Assembly (NCBI RefSeq): GCF_037976825.1
Contig: NZ_CP150269.1
Coordinates: forward strand, 1,283,501-1,347,500
Reading direction: 5' to 3'
DNA length: 64,000 nucleotides
Source of the DNA: Paenibacillus sp. FSL K6-1330
Lineage (GTDB): Bacteria; Bacillota; Bacilli; Paenibacillales; Paenibacillaceae
Positions 9,007-17,125 of this stretch are shown here, one piece after another. Each line of letters opens with the position of its first letter. The stretch's first letter is position 1. Below the pieces are notes generated by a model. It saw nothing but the letters and a program-made list of their open reading frames with translations. It was not told where the DNA came from and did no database searches. The position numbers were made by a program, and so were the translations under genes.

Positions 9007-10422
9007 CTCGTGACTTCAGTCATGAGAGGAATTGCGTTTTTTTCCTCCTTAGAATCATCGCAAATGCTCCTTCTTTCTCAAAAAACAAACAACTACTTTG
9101 GACTAGAACAAATGTTTGGTATAATGGTAAATATAAACGTTACGTTCCTGTTCCTACTTCGATCCTCACGGAAAGGATGGGTGAGATCTGTTGAAGCTAA
9201 CGGTTACCGCCAAAATCAAAATTTTACCTTCATCAGAGCAGAAAGAGTTGTTGTTCCAGACACTCCATGCCTATCGGATGGCCAGCCAATTTGTATCGAA
9301 GCTCGTCTTTGATGAGAAGGTGCTCCACCAACAGAAGCTGCATCTCTTGACGTATCGCAAGCTTCGTGCCGATTTCGGGCTTCGCTCTCAAATGGCGCAA
9401 TCGGTGATGAAGACGGTCATTGCCCGCTATAAGTCCATTCAAGGAAATGGGCATCCCTGGACTCTTGTACGATTCAAGAAGCCGGAACTCGATTTGGTCT
9501 GGAACCGCGATTACTCCATGCGAAACCCAATGTTTTCAGTCAATACCTTATCCGGGAGGATCAAGGTCCCCTTTGAAAGCAAAGGCATGGAACATTATTT
9601 GGATGGAACATGGACATTCGGTACAGCCAAACTGGTGCATAAGCGCGGAAAGTTCTTCCTGCATATCCCCGTGACCCAACCTGTGGACGAATCGTCCGTG
9701 CATGACATCGAAAGAATCGTCGGTGTAGATATGGGGATCAACTTTATCGCCGTCAGCTATGATTCGCGGGGAACAACCGCATTCTTCCACGGCAGAAGGG
9801 TCAAGAACCAGCGTTCAAAGTACAAGCGGCTTCGCAAGCGGCTGCAACAGGTTGGAACAGCTTCCGCCCGCAGAGCGATCAAGCGTATCGGACAGCGAGA
9901 AAACCGTTATATGACCGATGTCAACCATCGGATATCGAAGGCACTCGTTGACCGGTACGGAGCGAATACCTTATTCGTTGTGGAAGATTTAACGGGCATT
10001 CGCCATGTGACAGAACGTATTCGCATCCGGGATCGATACGAGAGCGTGTCATGGTCGTTTTACCAACTTCGTCAGATGATCGAGTACAAAGGGATTCGTT
10101 CAGGCGCCAAGGTGATCGCAGCGAATCCGGAGTACACGTCTCAGAAGTGCCCGAAGTGCCTGCGTACAAACAAAGCGAACCGCGACAGGAAAAAGCACCA
10201 CTTCTGTTGCAGAGAGTGCGGCTACGGCTCTAATGATGATCGAATTGGAGCCATGAATCTTCAGCGCATTGGAATGAAGTACATCGCTGAAGTGGCTGTG
10301 TAGGTATACCTGTACAGCCAGGCAGCAGTCAACCTGCCTATCGTAACGCCATGTTAAGGAAGGAGGCCTAACCCGCCGCTCTCACTTCCGGGCAGTTACA
10401 AGCTCGCGACTTCAGTCATGAG
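9007..10422 (+). mobile_element. TnpB-only IS200/IS605-family (IS1341-type) element
   Basis: Subterminal hairpins of nearly identical sequence flank a single tnpB gene. The left one is CTCGTGACTTCAGTCATGAG at 9007-9026 and the right one is CTCGCGACTTCAGTCATGAG at 10403-10422. Both fold as CTC-x-TGACT/AGTC-x-GAG stems. Such hairpins are what TnpA recognises in this family, but no tnpA is present, so movement would need a transposase in trans. The exact cleavage points lie a few bases outside the stated hairpins and cannot be fixed without an empty site. The element sits about 70 bases upstream of the SF0329 gene and may have displaced its native promoter. Confidence 0.8.
9191..10303 (+). CDS. 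tnpB: RNA-guided endonuclease TnpB
   Basis: This is a 370-residue TnpB, the ancestor-type relative of Cas12 nucleases. The three RuvC carboxylates appear intact: Asp180 in GVDMGINFIAV, Glu265 in FVVEDLTGI and Asp350 in SNDDRIGAMN. The zinc finger is also intact (CPKC at 320-323, then CCREC at 339-343). The length is typical for an active TnpB. The start is the TTG at 9191, the first start in frame with the conserved MKLTVTAKIKI N-terminus; AAAGGA lies about 14 bases upstream. The gene ends 99 bases before the right-end hairpin, where the guide RNA is expected. Confidence 0.92.
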   Translation: MKLTVTAKIKILPSSEQKELLFQTLHAYRMASQFVSKLVFDEKVLHQQKLHLLTYRKLRADFGLRSQMAQSVMKTVIARYKSIQGNGHPWTLVRFKKPELDLVWNRDYSMRNPMFSVNTLSGRIKVPFESKGMEHYLDGTWTFGTAKLVHKRGKFFLHIPVTQPVDESSVHDIERIVGVDMGINFIAVSYDSRGTTAFFHGRRVKNQRSKYKRLRKRLQQVGTASARRAIKRIGQRENRYMTDVNHRISKALVDRYGANTLFVVEDLTGIRHVTERIRIRDRYESVSWSFYQLRQMIEYKGIRSGAKVIAANPEYTSQKCPKCLRTNKANRDRKKHHFCCRECGYGSNDDRIGAMNLQRIGMKYIAEVAV

Positions 10423-10426
10423 TTGT
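10240..10426 (+). ncRNA. Probable omega (right-end) RNA of the TnpB element
   Basis: In studied TnpB systems the guide RNA scaffold spans the 3' end of tnpB through the right end, and the guide is read from flanking DNA. Here the non-coding stretch 10304-10422 is GC-rich and rich in self-complementary segments (for example GGTATACC at 10302-10309, and AGGAGGCCT with downstream pairing), and ends in the right-end hairpin. The boundaries are inferred from the family, not measured. The predicted guide would begin at about 10426 with DNA from the SF0329 leader. Confidence 0.5.
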
Positions 10427-10491
10427 TGACACTGAATAAGATGTGCAGATTGATACCGCGCCCCTCAGGGTTTGAAAATATAGGAGGAACC

Positions 10492-11058
10492 ATGTCCTGG
10501 AGCAAATTGAAGCAACAGCTGGAGAGTTTTCTCAGTCCTGCATTAGCTGGAAGAGTTGAATATCGCGCCACCGGTTATCGTTATTTACCTGATAAAGCAG
10601 GGCTTTGTTATATTTCGGTAGATAAAAAGAACGTACTCAATATGAGTGATAAAACCAGCTCCATAAGGTGGTATCAGACGGAGCTGGAAATTAAGAATGA
10701 TCCCAATATCCAAATTCCGATCAGCGATGATGAATTGGAAGCCGTCAGAAAGGAAACCAAAGGGACCGTTCCAGAGGATCGTCTAAACGTAATTGCAAGA
10801 AATAGAAAAGTATCCGTACTCGCCAAGGAGCTTTTGTCAGCACAGGCTGCATTAAGTAAATCCAATTTTGTCGCTACAGCGAATAAGTTCTTATCTACTT
10901 CTATAGAAGAAAGCATAGAGAGCGATGATATCTTATTGAATATTCTAGCTTTGGTAGACAGACGAGTTGGCAAAAAGCGGATTTTAAACATGGCAGATAG
11001 GATGAAGCTAAAGCATCCGATTGTGCAATGTTTTTATGAACTGCGGCGCAGTGCGTGA
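10492..11058 (+). CDS. SF0329 family protein (uncharacterised)
   Basis: This is a 188-residue protein with the opening typical of this family: SWSKLKQQLESFLSPALAGR, then VEYRATGYRYLPDKAGLCYI. No signal peptide or membrane helix is present and no enzymatic motif is recognised. The start ATG at 10492 follows TAGGAGGAA at 10481-10489 with good spacing; an upstream open frame from 10423 runs into the mobile element and is not used. A decayed second copy of the 3' end of a gene of this family occurs at 16984-17081, including the downstream GAGCATAAATAA. The role is unknown. Confidence 0.75.
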   Translation: MSWSKLKQQLESFLSPALAGRVEYRATGYRYLPDKAGLCYISVDKKNVLNMSDKTSSIRWYQTELEIKNDPNIQIPISDDELEAVRKETKGTVPEDRLNVIARNRKVSVLAKELLSAQAALSKSNFVATANKFLSTSIEESIESDDILLNILALVDRRVGKKRILNMADRMKLKHPIVQCFYELRRSA

Positions 11059-11118
11059 TGAGCATAAATAATTTTTGTTGAAAGAATCATATTGCACTTG
11101 TGGAAGAGAGGGAATTTC

Positions 11119-11823
11119 ATGTCTGAACAAACAAAGTCGGAAAGAGTTCATCAGGTATTTGAAAAGATATCGGATCAATACGACTCGATGAACTCGGTCA
11201 TCACTTTTAGGAGACATATCGCATGGCGCCATGATGTTATGAAACGGATGGATGTTAAAGAAGGTAGTAAAGCTCTTGATGTGTGCACTGGAACCGGGGA
11301 TTGGGCGATTGCTTTAGCAAATGCTGTTGGAACGCATGGAGAAGTCATTGGATTAGATTTTAGCCAAAACATGCTCAAAATAGCCCAAGATAAGCAAGAG
11401 CAACAAGCTTTAAAGCAGCTTACCCTTATCCAGGGAAATGCCATGGAGCTTCCTTTTGAAGATGATTCATTTGATTATGTAACCATTGGTTTTGGTTTAA
11501 GAAATGTACCCGATTATTCAACCGTGTTGCGGGAGATGTATCGAGTAACTAAACCAGGCGGACAAGTCGTTTGTTTAGAAACATCCCAACCCACAGTAAT
11601 CGGTTATAGACAAGCTTCCCTCTTTTATGTTCGCTATATCATGCCCTTGCTTGGAAAGTTTATTGCCAAAAGTTATGATGAATACTCATGGTTACAAGAA
11701 TCAGCCCGTCATTTCCCCAATAAAAATGTACTGAAACAAATGTTTTTGGAAGCGGGATTTTCCAAAGTAGATGTAAAAAGCTATAGTGGCGGTGTCGCGG
11801 CAATGCATATGGCGATAAAATAA
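11119..11823 (+). CDS. Demethylmenaquinone/UbiE-type methyltransferase
   Basis: This is a 234-residue class I SAM methyltransferase. The UbiE/MenG signature set is seen: [20 protein letters not shown] at the N-terminus, SAM motif [29 protein letters not shown], and [21 protein letters not shown]-methylation of demethylmenaquinone is the family's usual reaction. It stands alone here rather than in the hepST/ndk-type cluster where Bacillota keep menG, so it could be a second copy with another quinone-like substrate. The start ATG at 11119 follows AGAGAGGGAA; an in-frame TTG at 11092 has no ribosome site. A terminator follows immediately. Confidence 0.85.
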   Translation: MSEQTKSERVHQVFEKISDQYDSMNSVITFRRHIAWRHDVMKRMDVKEGSKALDVCTGTGDWAIALANAVGTHGEVIGLDFSQNMLKIAQDKQEQQALKQLTLIQGNAMELPFEDDSFDYVTIGFGLRNVPDYSTVLREMYRVTKPGGQVVCLETSQPTVIGYRQASLFYVRYIMPLLGKFIAKSYDEYSWLQESARHFPNKNVLKQMFLEAGFSKVDVKSYSGGVAAMHMAIK

Positions 11824-11834
11824 ATAATAGCAAG

Positions 11835-11858
11835 GAGGGGCTACGCCCCTCTTTTTTT
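11835..11858 (+). terminator. Terminator after the UbiE-type methyltransferase
   Basis: GAGGGGC and GCCCCTC pair around a three-base loop and are followed by seven T. Confidence 0.92.
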
Positions 11859-12011
11859 ATTGGGAGTATGCACCTCTCTGGAATATGATATATTCATTAA
11901 AGTGTCTACGATTAACATATACTGCTGTTTGATATACATTGCTTAAATATGCTATAAGTGAAGAAAAAGCAAGAGCATGAACAAGATCAAGAACAGGTTG
12001 GACTTACTATT

Positions 12012-12033
12012 TCGGGACAAAGATTTGTCCTGA
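12012..12033. promoter_or_regulatory. Inverted repeat in the leader of the dus gene
   Basis: GGACAAA-GA-TTTGTCC (12015-12030) is perfectly symmetric and extends by two to three more pairs outward. It lies 23 bases before the start codon, so it could be an operator or a 5' mRNA hairpin near the ribosome site. Confidence 0.35.
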
Positions 12034-12055
12034 TATTTATAGAGGAGTATTGAAT

Positions 12056-13027
12056 ATGAAAGACAATTTTTGGCTTGATTTGCCACGACCATTTTTTGTA
12101 CTGGCGCCCATGGAAGATGTGACGGATGTTGTGTTTCGCCATGTCGTAAGTGAAGCAGCCAGACCGGATGTGTTTTTTACGGAGTTTGCGAATACAGAGA
12201 GCTATTGTCACCCAGAGGGGAACCACAGTGTGCGCGGACGTTTGGCTTTTACAGAGGATGAACAGCCCATGGTAGCCCATATCTGGGGAGATAAGCCGGA
12301 ATACTTTCGTCAAATGAGTATCGGCATGGCGAAAGAAGGGTTTAAAGGCATCGATATTAATATGGGTTGTCCTGTAGCGAATGTAGCAGAGAACGGGAAG
12401 GGAAGCGGGCTGATCTGCCGTCCCGACATTGCAGCGGATATAATCCAGGCCGCCAAAGCCGGGGGACTGCCCGTCAGTGTAAAAACAAGGCTCGGTTTTA
12501 GTAGCGTAGACGAATGGCGTGACTGGTTAACCCATATTCTGAAACAAGACATTGTGAACCTGTCCATTCATCTGCGGACAAGAGATGAGATGAGCAAAGT
12601 AGACGCTCATTGGGAACTGATTCCGGAGATTAAGAAACTTCGTGATGAGGTGGCACCAGACACACTTCTAACCATTAACGGGGATATTCCTGACCGTCAG
12701 ACCGGCCTCCAGCTCGCTGAACAATATGGAGTGGACGGCATTATGATTGGACGTGGTATTTTTCATAATCCGTTTGCCTTTGAGAAGGAGCCGAAGGATC
12801 ATAGCAGTGAGGAATTGCTTGATCTGCTGCGGCTGCATCTGGATCTCCATGATCAATATTCAGTACAGGAGCCACGTTCATTCAAAGCTCTTCATCGCTT
12901 TTTCAAGATTTATGTCAAAGGGTTTAGAGGGGCAAGCGAACTAAGAAATCAATTGATGAGCACGGCGTCTACAGATGAAGTACGTGCGCTTCTGGACGAA
13001 TTTGCACAGCATATGGAGGAGCGTTAA
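12056..13027 (+). CDS. dus: tRNA-dihydrouridine synthase
   Basis: This is an FMN-dependent enzyme of about 323 residues reducing uridines in the tRNA D-loop. The TIM-barrel start [19 protein letters not shown] is followed by [20 protein letters not shown], which carries the conserved Cys. [21 protein letters not shown] and [16 protein letters not shown] (phosphate-binding region) come next. The subtype resembles the standalone Dus proteins with a [11 protein letters not shown] stretch rather than the YacF/DusB partner of lysS. The ATG at 12056 is eight bases after AGAGGAG; the TTG at 12050 is too close. A degraded copy of its C-terminus occurs at 16847-16966. Confidence 0.92.
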   Translation: MKDNFWLDLPRPFFVLAPMEDVTDVVFRHVVSEAARPDVFFTEFANTESYCHPEGNHSVRGRLAFTEDEQPMVAHIWGDKPEYFRQMSIGMAKEGFKGIDINMGCPVANVAENGKGSGLICRPDIAADIIQAAKAGGLPVSVKTRLGFSSVDEWRDWLTHILKQDIVNLSIHLRTRDEMSKVDAHWELIPEIKKLRDEVAPDTLLTINGDIPDRQTGLQLAEQYGVDGIMIGRGIFHNPFAFEKEPKDHSSEELLDLLRLHLDLHDQYSVQEPRSFKALHRFFKIYVKGFRGASELRNQLMSTASTDEVRALLDEFAQHMEER

Positions 13028-13087
13028 ATTTGTTATAAGATCCACCGAATGTAAGTCTAAAAGAAAAGAAGACAACAGGATTAAACT

Positions 13088-13139
13088 GGTCCCCATAGAC
13101 TGGACACTTAGAAAAAAGTGTTGGCTGCGGGGGCCTTTT
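13088..13139 (+). terminator. Imperfect long hairpin with T-run; possible relic insertion-sequence end
   Basis: GGTCCCCATAGACTGGACACTT can pair imperfectly with AAGTGTTGGCTGCGGGGGCC, followed by five T. It may terminate dus transcription. The wording GGTCCCCATAGACTGGACAC also resembles ends of IS3-family elements, so it may be a solo insertion-sequence end. No transposase is left here. Confidence 0.4.
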
Positions 13140-13756
13140 TGTATACTGGTACTTAGCATCAGCGTACGACGCGTTATTGTTATTTATGCGAACTGCTTGT
13201 GTGTTGTCATAATTGGTGAGAAAAATCAACGGAAAAATGTTGATGCATCAAGGCGTATTTTCATATTTAATGAGAAGAGTTCCCTTAGTAAACACCGGAT
13301 AAGAGACCATTTTCAGTATTAGTGAGAATTACCGCAAACCTGGACTTGCATATTTATTCACCTACATACATCGATTATGGACCAAGTCATCTCGGGCGCT
13401 ATTTCGCAAATATGGAAGCCCTCGCGTTGTTTTGGCATCGGAAGAAATTAGTGGTTTGGTTTCAGGTCGACAGTAGTCCGCTAAACCGGATGCAATTCAG
13501 GGCTTAGCGTATATTTTCGTTAAATTGTTGGCGGGACCCCTAATACAACGTAGTCTGATGTTTTTATTGTCTTGATGGTTAACTGGATATTGGACTCAAG
13601 CAGTGATTATTGCAAATGCTCATTCGACTGCTCATTGATAATAATATCGAGGTCGTTATTTAACTCCTTAGATTTGGGATTATAAATAGGCAATAAGTTC
13701 AAGATATTCAAGTGCTTAATATCAGTTATCCTTCTGTTCCGTTCATTCAATGGGTA
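13140..13756. other. Gap without a supported gene
   Basis: About 600 bases with only short frames lacking ribosome sites. The base composition is AT-rich and uneven, consistent with decayed DNA between dus and the small gene at 13757. Confidence 0.4.
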
Positions 13757-13978
13757 ATGGTACGGTTTTACAAAAAACCAAAGTTGATAGAAGAATTAAG
13801 AATTGCCGCTGCCTATGCTCAAAAAGTTAGAATTAAATTACAGACAGGAGAAGTAATCGAAGGTAAGTCCCAATTATCAGGGGATCCGAATCGGACAAAA
13901 GTGCGTACTGATGATGGTCCATTGTGGATCCCCTATGAGGAAATTGAATTTGTTGAACGCTTAATAAAGCTGAATTGA
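13757..13978 (+). CDS. Small uncharacterised protein, Sm/SH3-like beta fold suspected
   Basis: About 73 residues: an N-terminal helix (KKPKLIEELRIAAAYAQ), then strands KVRIKLQTGEVIEGKSQLSG, KVRTDDGPLWIPYEEIEFVE. The pattern of a two-strand unit with GEVIEG followed by a VRT-DG-WIPY-EIE segment suggests a small barrel like those regulating RNA or ligand contacts, but this is a shape argument only. The ATG at 13757 starts MVRFYKK; it has no good ribosome site, and an in-frame GTG at 13712 is also possible. A terminator follows the stop, which supports a real gene. Confidence 0.55.
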   Translation: MVRFYKKPKLIEELRIAAAYAQKVRIKLQTGEVIEGKSQLSGDPNRTKVRTDDGPLWIPYEEIEFVERLIKLN

Positions 13979-13988
13979 TTAAGGAAGG

Positions 13989-14008
13989 CCGCCTAACGGC
14001 GGGTTTTT
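13989..14008 (+). terminator. Terminator after the small gene
   Basis: CCGCC-TAAC-GGCGG followed by G and five T, 11 bases after the stop codon. Confidence 0.8.
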
Positions 14009-14230
14009 GATAATCTTCGCACGCAAGTTTTCGTATATTTATTCATTTTCTCATTAATTGCGAAAATATTTCTCGTCAATTATGAAAAAATCATCAACAA
14101 ATATGACACCACACACTGCTCAACGTCTTGCGTTCAGGATACTACAGCTACCTAATCCGCTACTACAACCATTACAGATATCAATGGAGACGAAAAAAGA
14201 TGACTCCTGTACAATGATCTTGCCCCCGTT

Positions 14231-14875
14231 TCAAAATGATTTGTTTGATGCCATCGCTTCAGTTCCACCTGTAACAATTAATCTAAGCCCTGTCAGGAAA
14301 TTTTCTTCATCTGTACCGCCGATATTAATAGCTTCCATAATGTTTGTTATTTCACCGTTGTTTATTGTACGCTCGGGCAGCGTTTCCCAGTTTTGCTCGT
14401 CTGCCTGTTCCTCAATCACACAGCCAAAGGTATAACGAATAACGGTAAGCATAACACTTCTGGCTGTCCGTATATCCATTCCTGCACTGCGAAGGGAGGC
14501 AAAAGAATCTTCCAAAAACTTCGCTAAAGTTCCATTGGGAAAAGGATGCGCGCGGGCTATCACTCGGCCGCCATCAGGATAAGAAAGCATAGCCTTACGA
14601 AACAATGAGATATGCTCAATCAGCCAATCTTGCCAGGACTGCTCACTTTCCCTTGGAACGAAATTGCCCATCTTTTTGTGTAAGATATGCTCGGCCATGT
14701 AGTCCACAATCATGGCTTTGTTTTTGAAATGCCAGTAAATGGCCGGGGCTTTTACACCAAGCTTTTTGCCAATATCACGTATAGATAATTCGTCATATCC
14801 TTTTTCCGCCATTAATTCAAGCGCCGCTTCGACGATTTGCTGTTGCCTTTCGCTTGGTTTAAAACTATCTTCCAT
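14231..14875 (-). CDS. TetR-family repressor of the adjacent monooxygenase
   Basis: This protein of about 214 residues has the N-terminal TetR helix-turn-helix: RQQIVEAALELMAEKGYDEL, then IRDIGKKLGVKAPAIYWHFKNKAMIVDYM. The C-terminal part resembles the ligand pocket of classical TetR-type proteins rather than AcrR. The start ATG at 14875 follows AGAGAGGTG on the minus strand; the longer frame reaching 15040 runs through the operator region and is rejected. It is divergently transcribed from the FAD monooxygenase with shared operators between them, so it very likely represses both genes until an aromatic or antibiotic-like ligand binds. Confidence 0.9.
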   Translation of the reverse strand: MEDSFKPSERQQQIVEAALELMAEKGYDELSIRDIGKKLGVKAPAIYWHFKNKAMIVDYMAEHILHKKMGNFVPRESEQSWQDWLIEHISLFRKAMLSYPDGGRVIARAHPFPNGTLAKFLEDSFASLRSAGMDIRTARSVMLTVIRYTFGCVIEEQADEQNWETLPERTINNGEITNIMEAINIGGTDEENFLTGLRLIVTGGTEAMASNKSF

Positions 14876-14896
14876 ATTCGCACCTCTCTTTTTTTT

Positions 14897-14902
14897 ATTA
14901 TA
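14897..14902 (-). promoter_or_regulatory. -10 box of the TetR gene
   Basis: On the minus strand the sequence reads TATAAT, 21 bases upstream of the TetR start codon. The operator at 14921-14931 falls where its -35 region would be, consistent with autorepression. Confidence 0.6.
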
Positions 14903-14920
14903 GGACATAACAAGTGTGTT

Positions 14921-15002
14921 TAACAGTGTTACACAATTTTCGCATAATCTATTGACACCATTCCTTAACACCGTTATAGTAAAACGCAATGTAACACTGT
15001 TA
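14921..15002. promoter_or_regulatory. Three TetR operator copies in the divergent intergenic region
   Basis: Three 11-bp inverted repeats are present: TAACAGTGTTA (14921-14931), TAACACCGTTA (14966-14976) and TAACACTGTTA (14992-15002). The first and third are exact reverse complements of each other and nearly perfect palindromes; the middle one differs by one base. The middle copy lies between the -35 and -10 boxes of the monooxygenase promoter, the third just downstream of -10, and the first over the TetR -35 region. Confidence 0.85.
14952..14980 (+). promoter_or_regulatory. Sigma-A promoter of the FAD monooxygenase
   Basis: Consensus TTGACA at 14952-14957, a 17-base spacer, and TATAGT at 14975-14980. 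A TetR-type operator overlaps the spacer and the first bases of the -10 box, a standard arrangement for steric repression. Confidence 0.9.
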
Positions 15003-15090
15003 AGGGTGTGGGCAAAGATTTGCTGGTGGTAGGAGCACATGGTTTAGTCAAAACATTTGGAGCGAATAAGACAGAAAGGATTGATTGGAT

Positions 15091-16743
15091 ATGATGTCTA
15101 AAAAAATCACTAATGTTCCTGTATTGATTGTCGGAGGAGGATTGGCCGGCCTTTCTGCAGCGTTATTCTTGTCGCGGCATAGCGTACCCTATGTACTCAT
15201 TGAACGTCATCAGAAAACGAACATTCATCCAAGGGCGCGGGGCTTAAACTTTCGGACAATGGAGTTATATCGAGAACTGGGGTTGGATGAAGCAATTGAA
15301 GAGACCGGTGCGCAATTGGCTAAAGGCAAAGGGTGGTACACGGCGCATACATTAAGAGAGGCAGAGCTTGATCCGGAAAAAATGAATATCCCCAAAATAC
15401 TGCCAGAGTCGGTGAAATCGTATTTTGCTACACTTAAAGAGATAAGCCCTGCTTCCAGCGTTCGTGCTACACAGAATGTGGTCGAGCCCATTTTGCTTGA
15501 GGCAGCCCGCGAACGTGAAGGGGATCTGCGTTTTCATACAGAATTGACTGCTTTTGAACAAAATGAAGACCATGTCAGGGCGACCGTTCTCAATCGTACA
15601 ACGGGTGTTGAAGAAACCATCGTGGCAGACTATATGATTGCTGCTGACGGTGCAAAAAGCCCGGTTCGTCAAATGCTGAACATTAAGATGACTGAAATGA
15701 ATTCGCACGGTCATATCATTAATATTTATTTTGAAGCCGATCTCGAACATTTTGTAAAAGGACGTGAATTCAGTGCATGCAACATCACACGTACTGGGGC
15801 GGAAGGCGTGTTGCTTGCAATTAATAATCGTGACCGTTGGTGCTATCACGTTTCTTATGATTTTGAAGGCGGTGAGACTGCTGCTCATTTTTCAGAAGAA
15901 AGATGCCGGGAAGTCATACAAAAGGCGATTGATTTACCGGATCTCCAAGTCAAGATATTAAGTGTGCTGCCCTGGGAAGCAGCGGAAAGAATCGCTGAGC
16001 AATTTCAACAGGATCGCGTCTTTTTAATTGGAGATGCTGTTCACCTCATGCCGCCGACTGGAGGTTACGGAGCCAATACGGGTGTACAAGACGCTCATAA
16101 TTTGGCATGGAAATTAGCAGCAGTCGTTAATAAAGTGGCAAACCCTGAACTGTTGAAAACGTATGAGGCTGAACGTCGTCCCGTCGCCCAAATGACGGTT
16201 TCAGAGGCCGGGCGAGTCGCCGACACAGGTGTGTTTTCGGCCATGAAAAAACAGACGGAGAAGAGAACATCGCCGTTTGATGATCTGATTGTATCGGTTG
16301 GCTATCATTACGAATCCAAAGCCATCCTTGAACAGGATGCTGCTCCTTCATCACTCGATCATTTTGGACTAAAGGGGCGCCTCGGTACACGGACCCCTCA
16401 TATTTGGGGCGAATATCAAGGTAGGAAACGGTCCACGCTTGACTTGTTAGGATTAGGATTTGTTTTGTTTGCAGGGGAAAAAGCCGAGGGATGGAAGGAT
16501 GCGGCGAAACACGTATCTGGGCAGTTTGGTGTCAAAATCAATACCTATAGCGTAGGGCAGAATGGAGATTTCATTGATAAAGATCTTGGCTGGCAAAATG
16601 CTTATCAAGCCACGGAAAAAAGCGTTGTTCTCGTTCGCCCAGATGGTTTTGTGTGTTGGCGTTGCGATGATCAAATCGAGCAACCGACCCTAACATTGGA
16701 AGAGGTATTTGCTCAACTTCTCGGTAAAGAAAAGAGCCTGTAA
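15091..16743 (+). CDS. FAD-dependent aromatic/antibiotic monooxygenase
   Basis: This is a flavoprotein hydroxylase of about 550 residues in the PheA/TfdB/TetX superfamily. The FAD dinucleotide motif is VLIVGGGLAGLSAALFLSR near residues 12-30, the Arg-rich substrate region is HPRARGLNFRTMELYRELGL, and the flavin ribityl-binding motif is GDAVHLMPPTGGYGANTGVQ. A C-terminal thioredoxin-like domain ends with VVLVRPDGFVCWR, as in the long PheA/RdmE/rifampicin-hydroxylase-like members. It likely inserts oxygen into a phenolic, polyketide or antibiotic substrate using NAD(P)H. The ATG at 15091 follows AGAAAGGA by ten bases. Pairing with a TetR regulator suggests an inducible detoxification unit; the substrate is unknown. 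Confidence 0.9.
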   Translation: MMSKKITNVPVLIVGGGLAGLSAALFLSRHSVPYVLIERHQKTNIHPRARGLNFRTMELYRELGLDEAIEETGAQLAKGKGWYTAHTLREAELDPEKMNIPKILPESVKSYFATLKEISPASSVRATQNVVEPILLEAAREREGDLRFHTELTAFEQNEDHVRATVLNRTTGVEETIVADYMIAADGAKSPVRQMLNIKMTEMNSHGHIINIYFEADLEHFVKGREFSACNITRTGAEGVLLAINNRDRWCYHVSYDFEGGETAAHFSEERCREVIQKAIDLPDLQVKILSVLPWEAAERIAEQFQQDRVFLIGDAVHLMPPTGGYGANTGVQDAHNLAWKLAAVVNKVANPELLKTYEAERRPVAQMTVSEAGRVADTGVFSAMKKQTEKRTSPFDDLIVSVGYHYESKAILEQDAAPSSLDHFGLKGRLGTRTPHIWGEYQGRKRSTLDLLGLGFVLFAGEKAEGWKDAAKHVSGQFGVKINTYSVGQNGDFIDKDLGWQNAYQATEKSVVLVRPDGFVCWRCDDQIEQPTLTLEEVFAQLLGKEKSL

Positions 16744-16846
16744 GAATAAACTTGGAAAGTATTTAAAAGCATTGTTGATAAGGTCATCATCGCACGAACG
16801 ACCATCCTGAGAAACCTAATCCGTACAAGTTGATGATTCCGGATTC

Positions 16847-16966
16847 CGAGGGGCAAGCGAACTCCGAAATAACTTAATGAACGCAAAATCAACAAGTGAA
16901 GTACGTGCGCTGCTCGATGAATTTGCAAGCAAGGATCATGATGAGGCAGATGAACACGGAAACTAA
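16847..16966 (+). pseudogene. Remnant of a second tRNA-dihydrouridine synthase gene, 3' end
   Basis: The frame reads GASELRNNLMNAKSTSEVRA then LLDEFASKD and stops at 16966. The intact dus product ends [26 protein letters not shown]. The match begins abruptly at about 16847 (GAGGGGCAAGCGAACT in both) and no upstream dus coding sequence is left. This is a truncated paralogue or the scar of a recombination. Confidence 0.75.
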
Positions 16967-16983
16967 ATGGATAGGCTGGAGAA

Positions 16984-17081
16984 ACAGACGAGTGGATGTC
17001 CAAGAAGATAAAGTTAAAGCATCCAGTCGTGCAGTATTATTATGGATTACGGCGTAATACGTTGTGAGCATAAATAACCTT
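16984..17081 (+). pseudogene. Remnant of a second SF0329-family gene, 3' end
   Basis: The stretch shares long blocks with the 3' end of the gene at 10492-11058: ACAGACGAGT, AAGTTAAAGCATCC versus AAGCTAAAGCATCC, GTGCAGTATTATTATG versus GTGCAATGTTTTTATG, and GAGCATAAATAA after the stop. Part of the middle is missing. It directly follows the dus remnant, so two neighbouring genes of region 2 are both represented by tails here. Confidence 0.7.
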
Positions 17082-17125
17082 TATTGACAGACCAGGATTC
17101 GCAGGGTTCATGCATCCAGCCAATG

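Noticed and set aside
8694..9312. Small plus-strand frames between the membrane gene and tnpB
   Set aside because: No ribosome sites, no family resemblance, and they run through the element's left-end hairpin into tnpB in the wrong frame.
13322..13507. Short gene in the gap after dus
   Set aside because: About 60 codons with no ribosome site, no terminator and no recognisable product.
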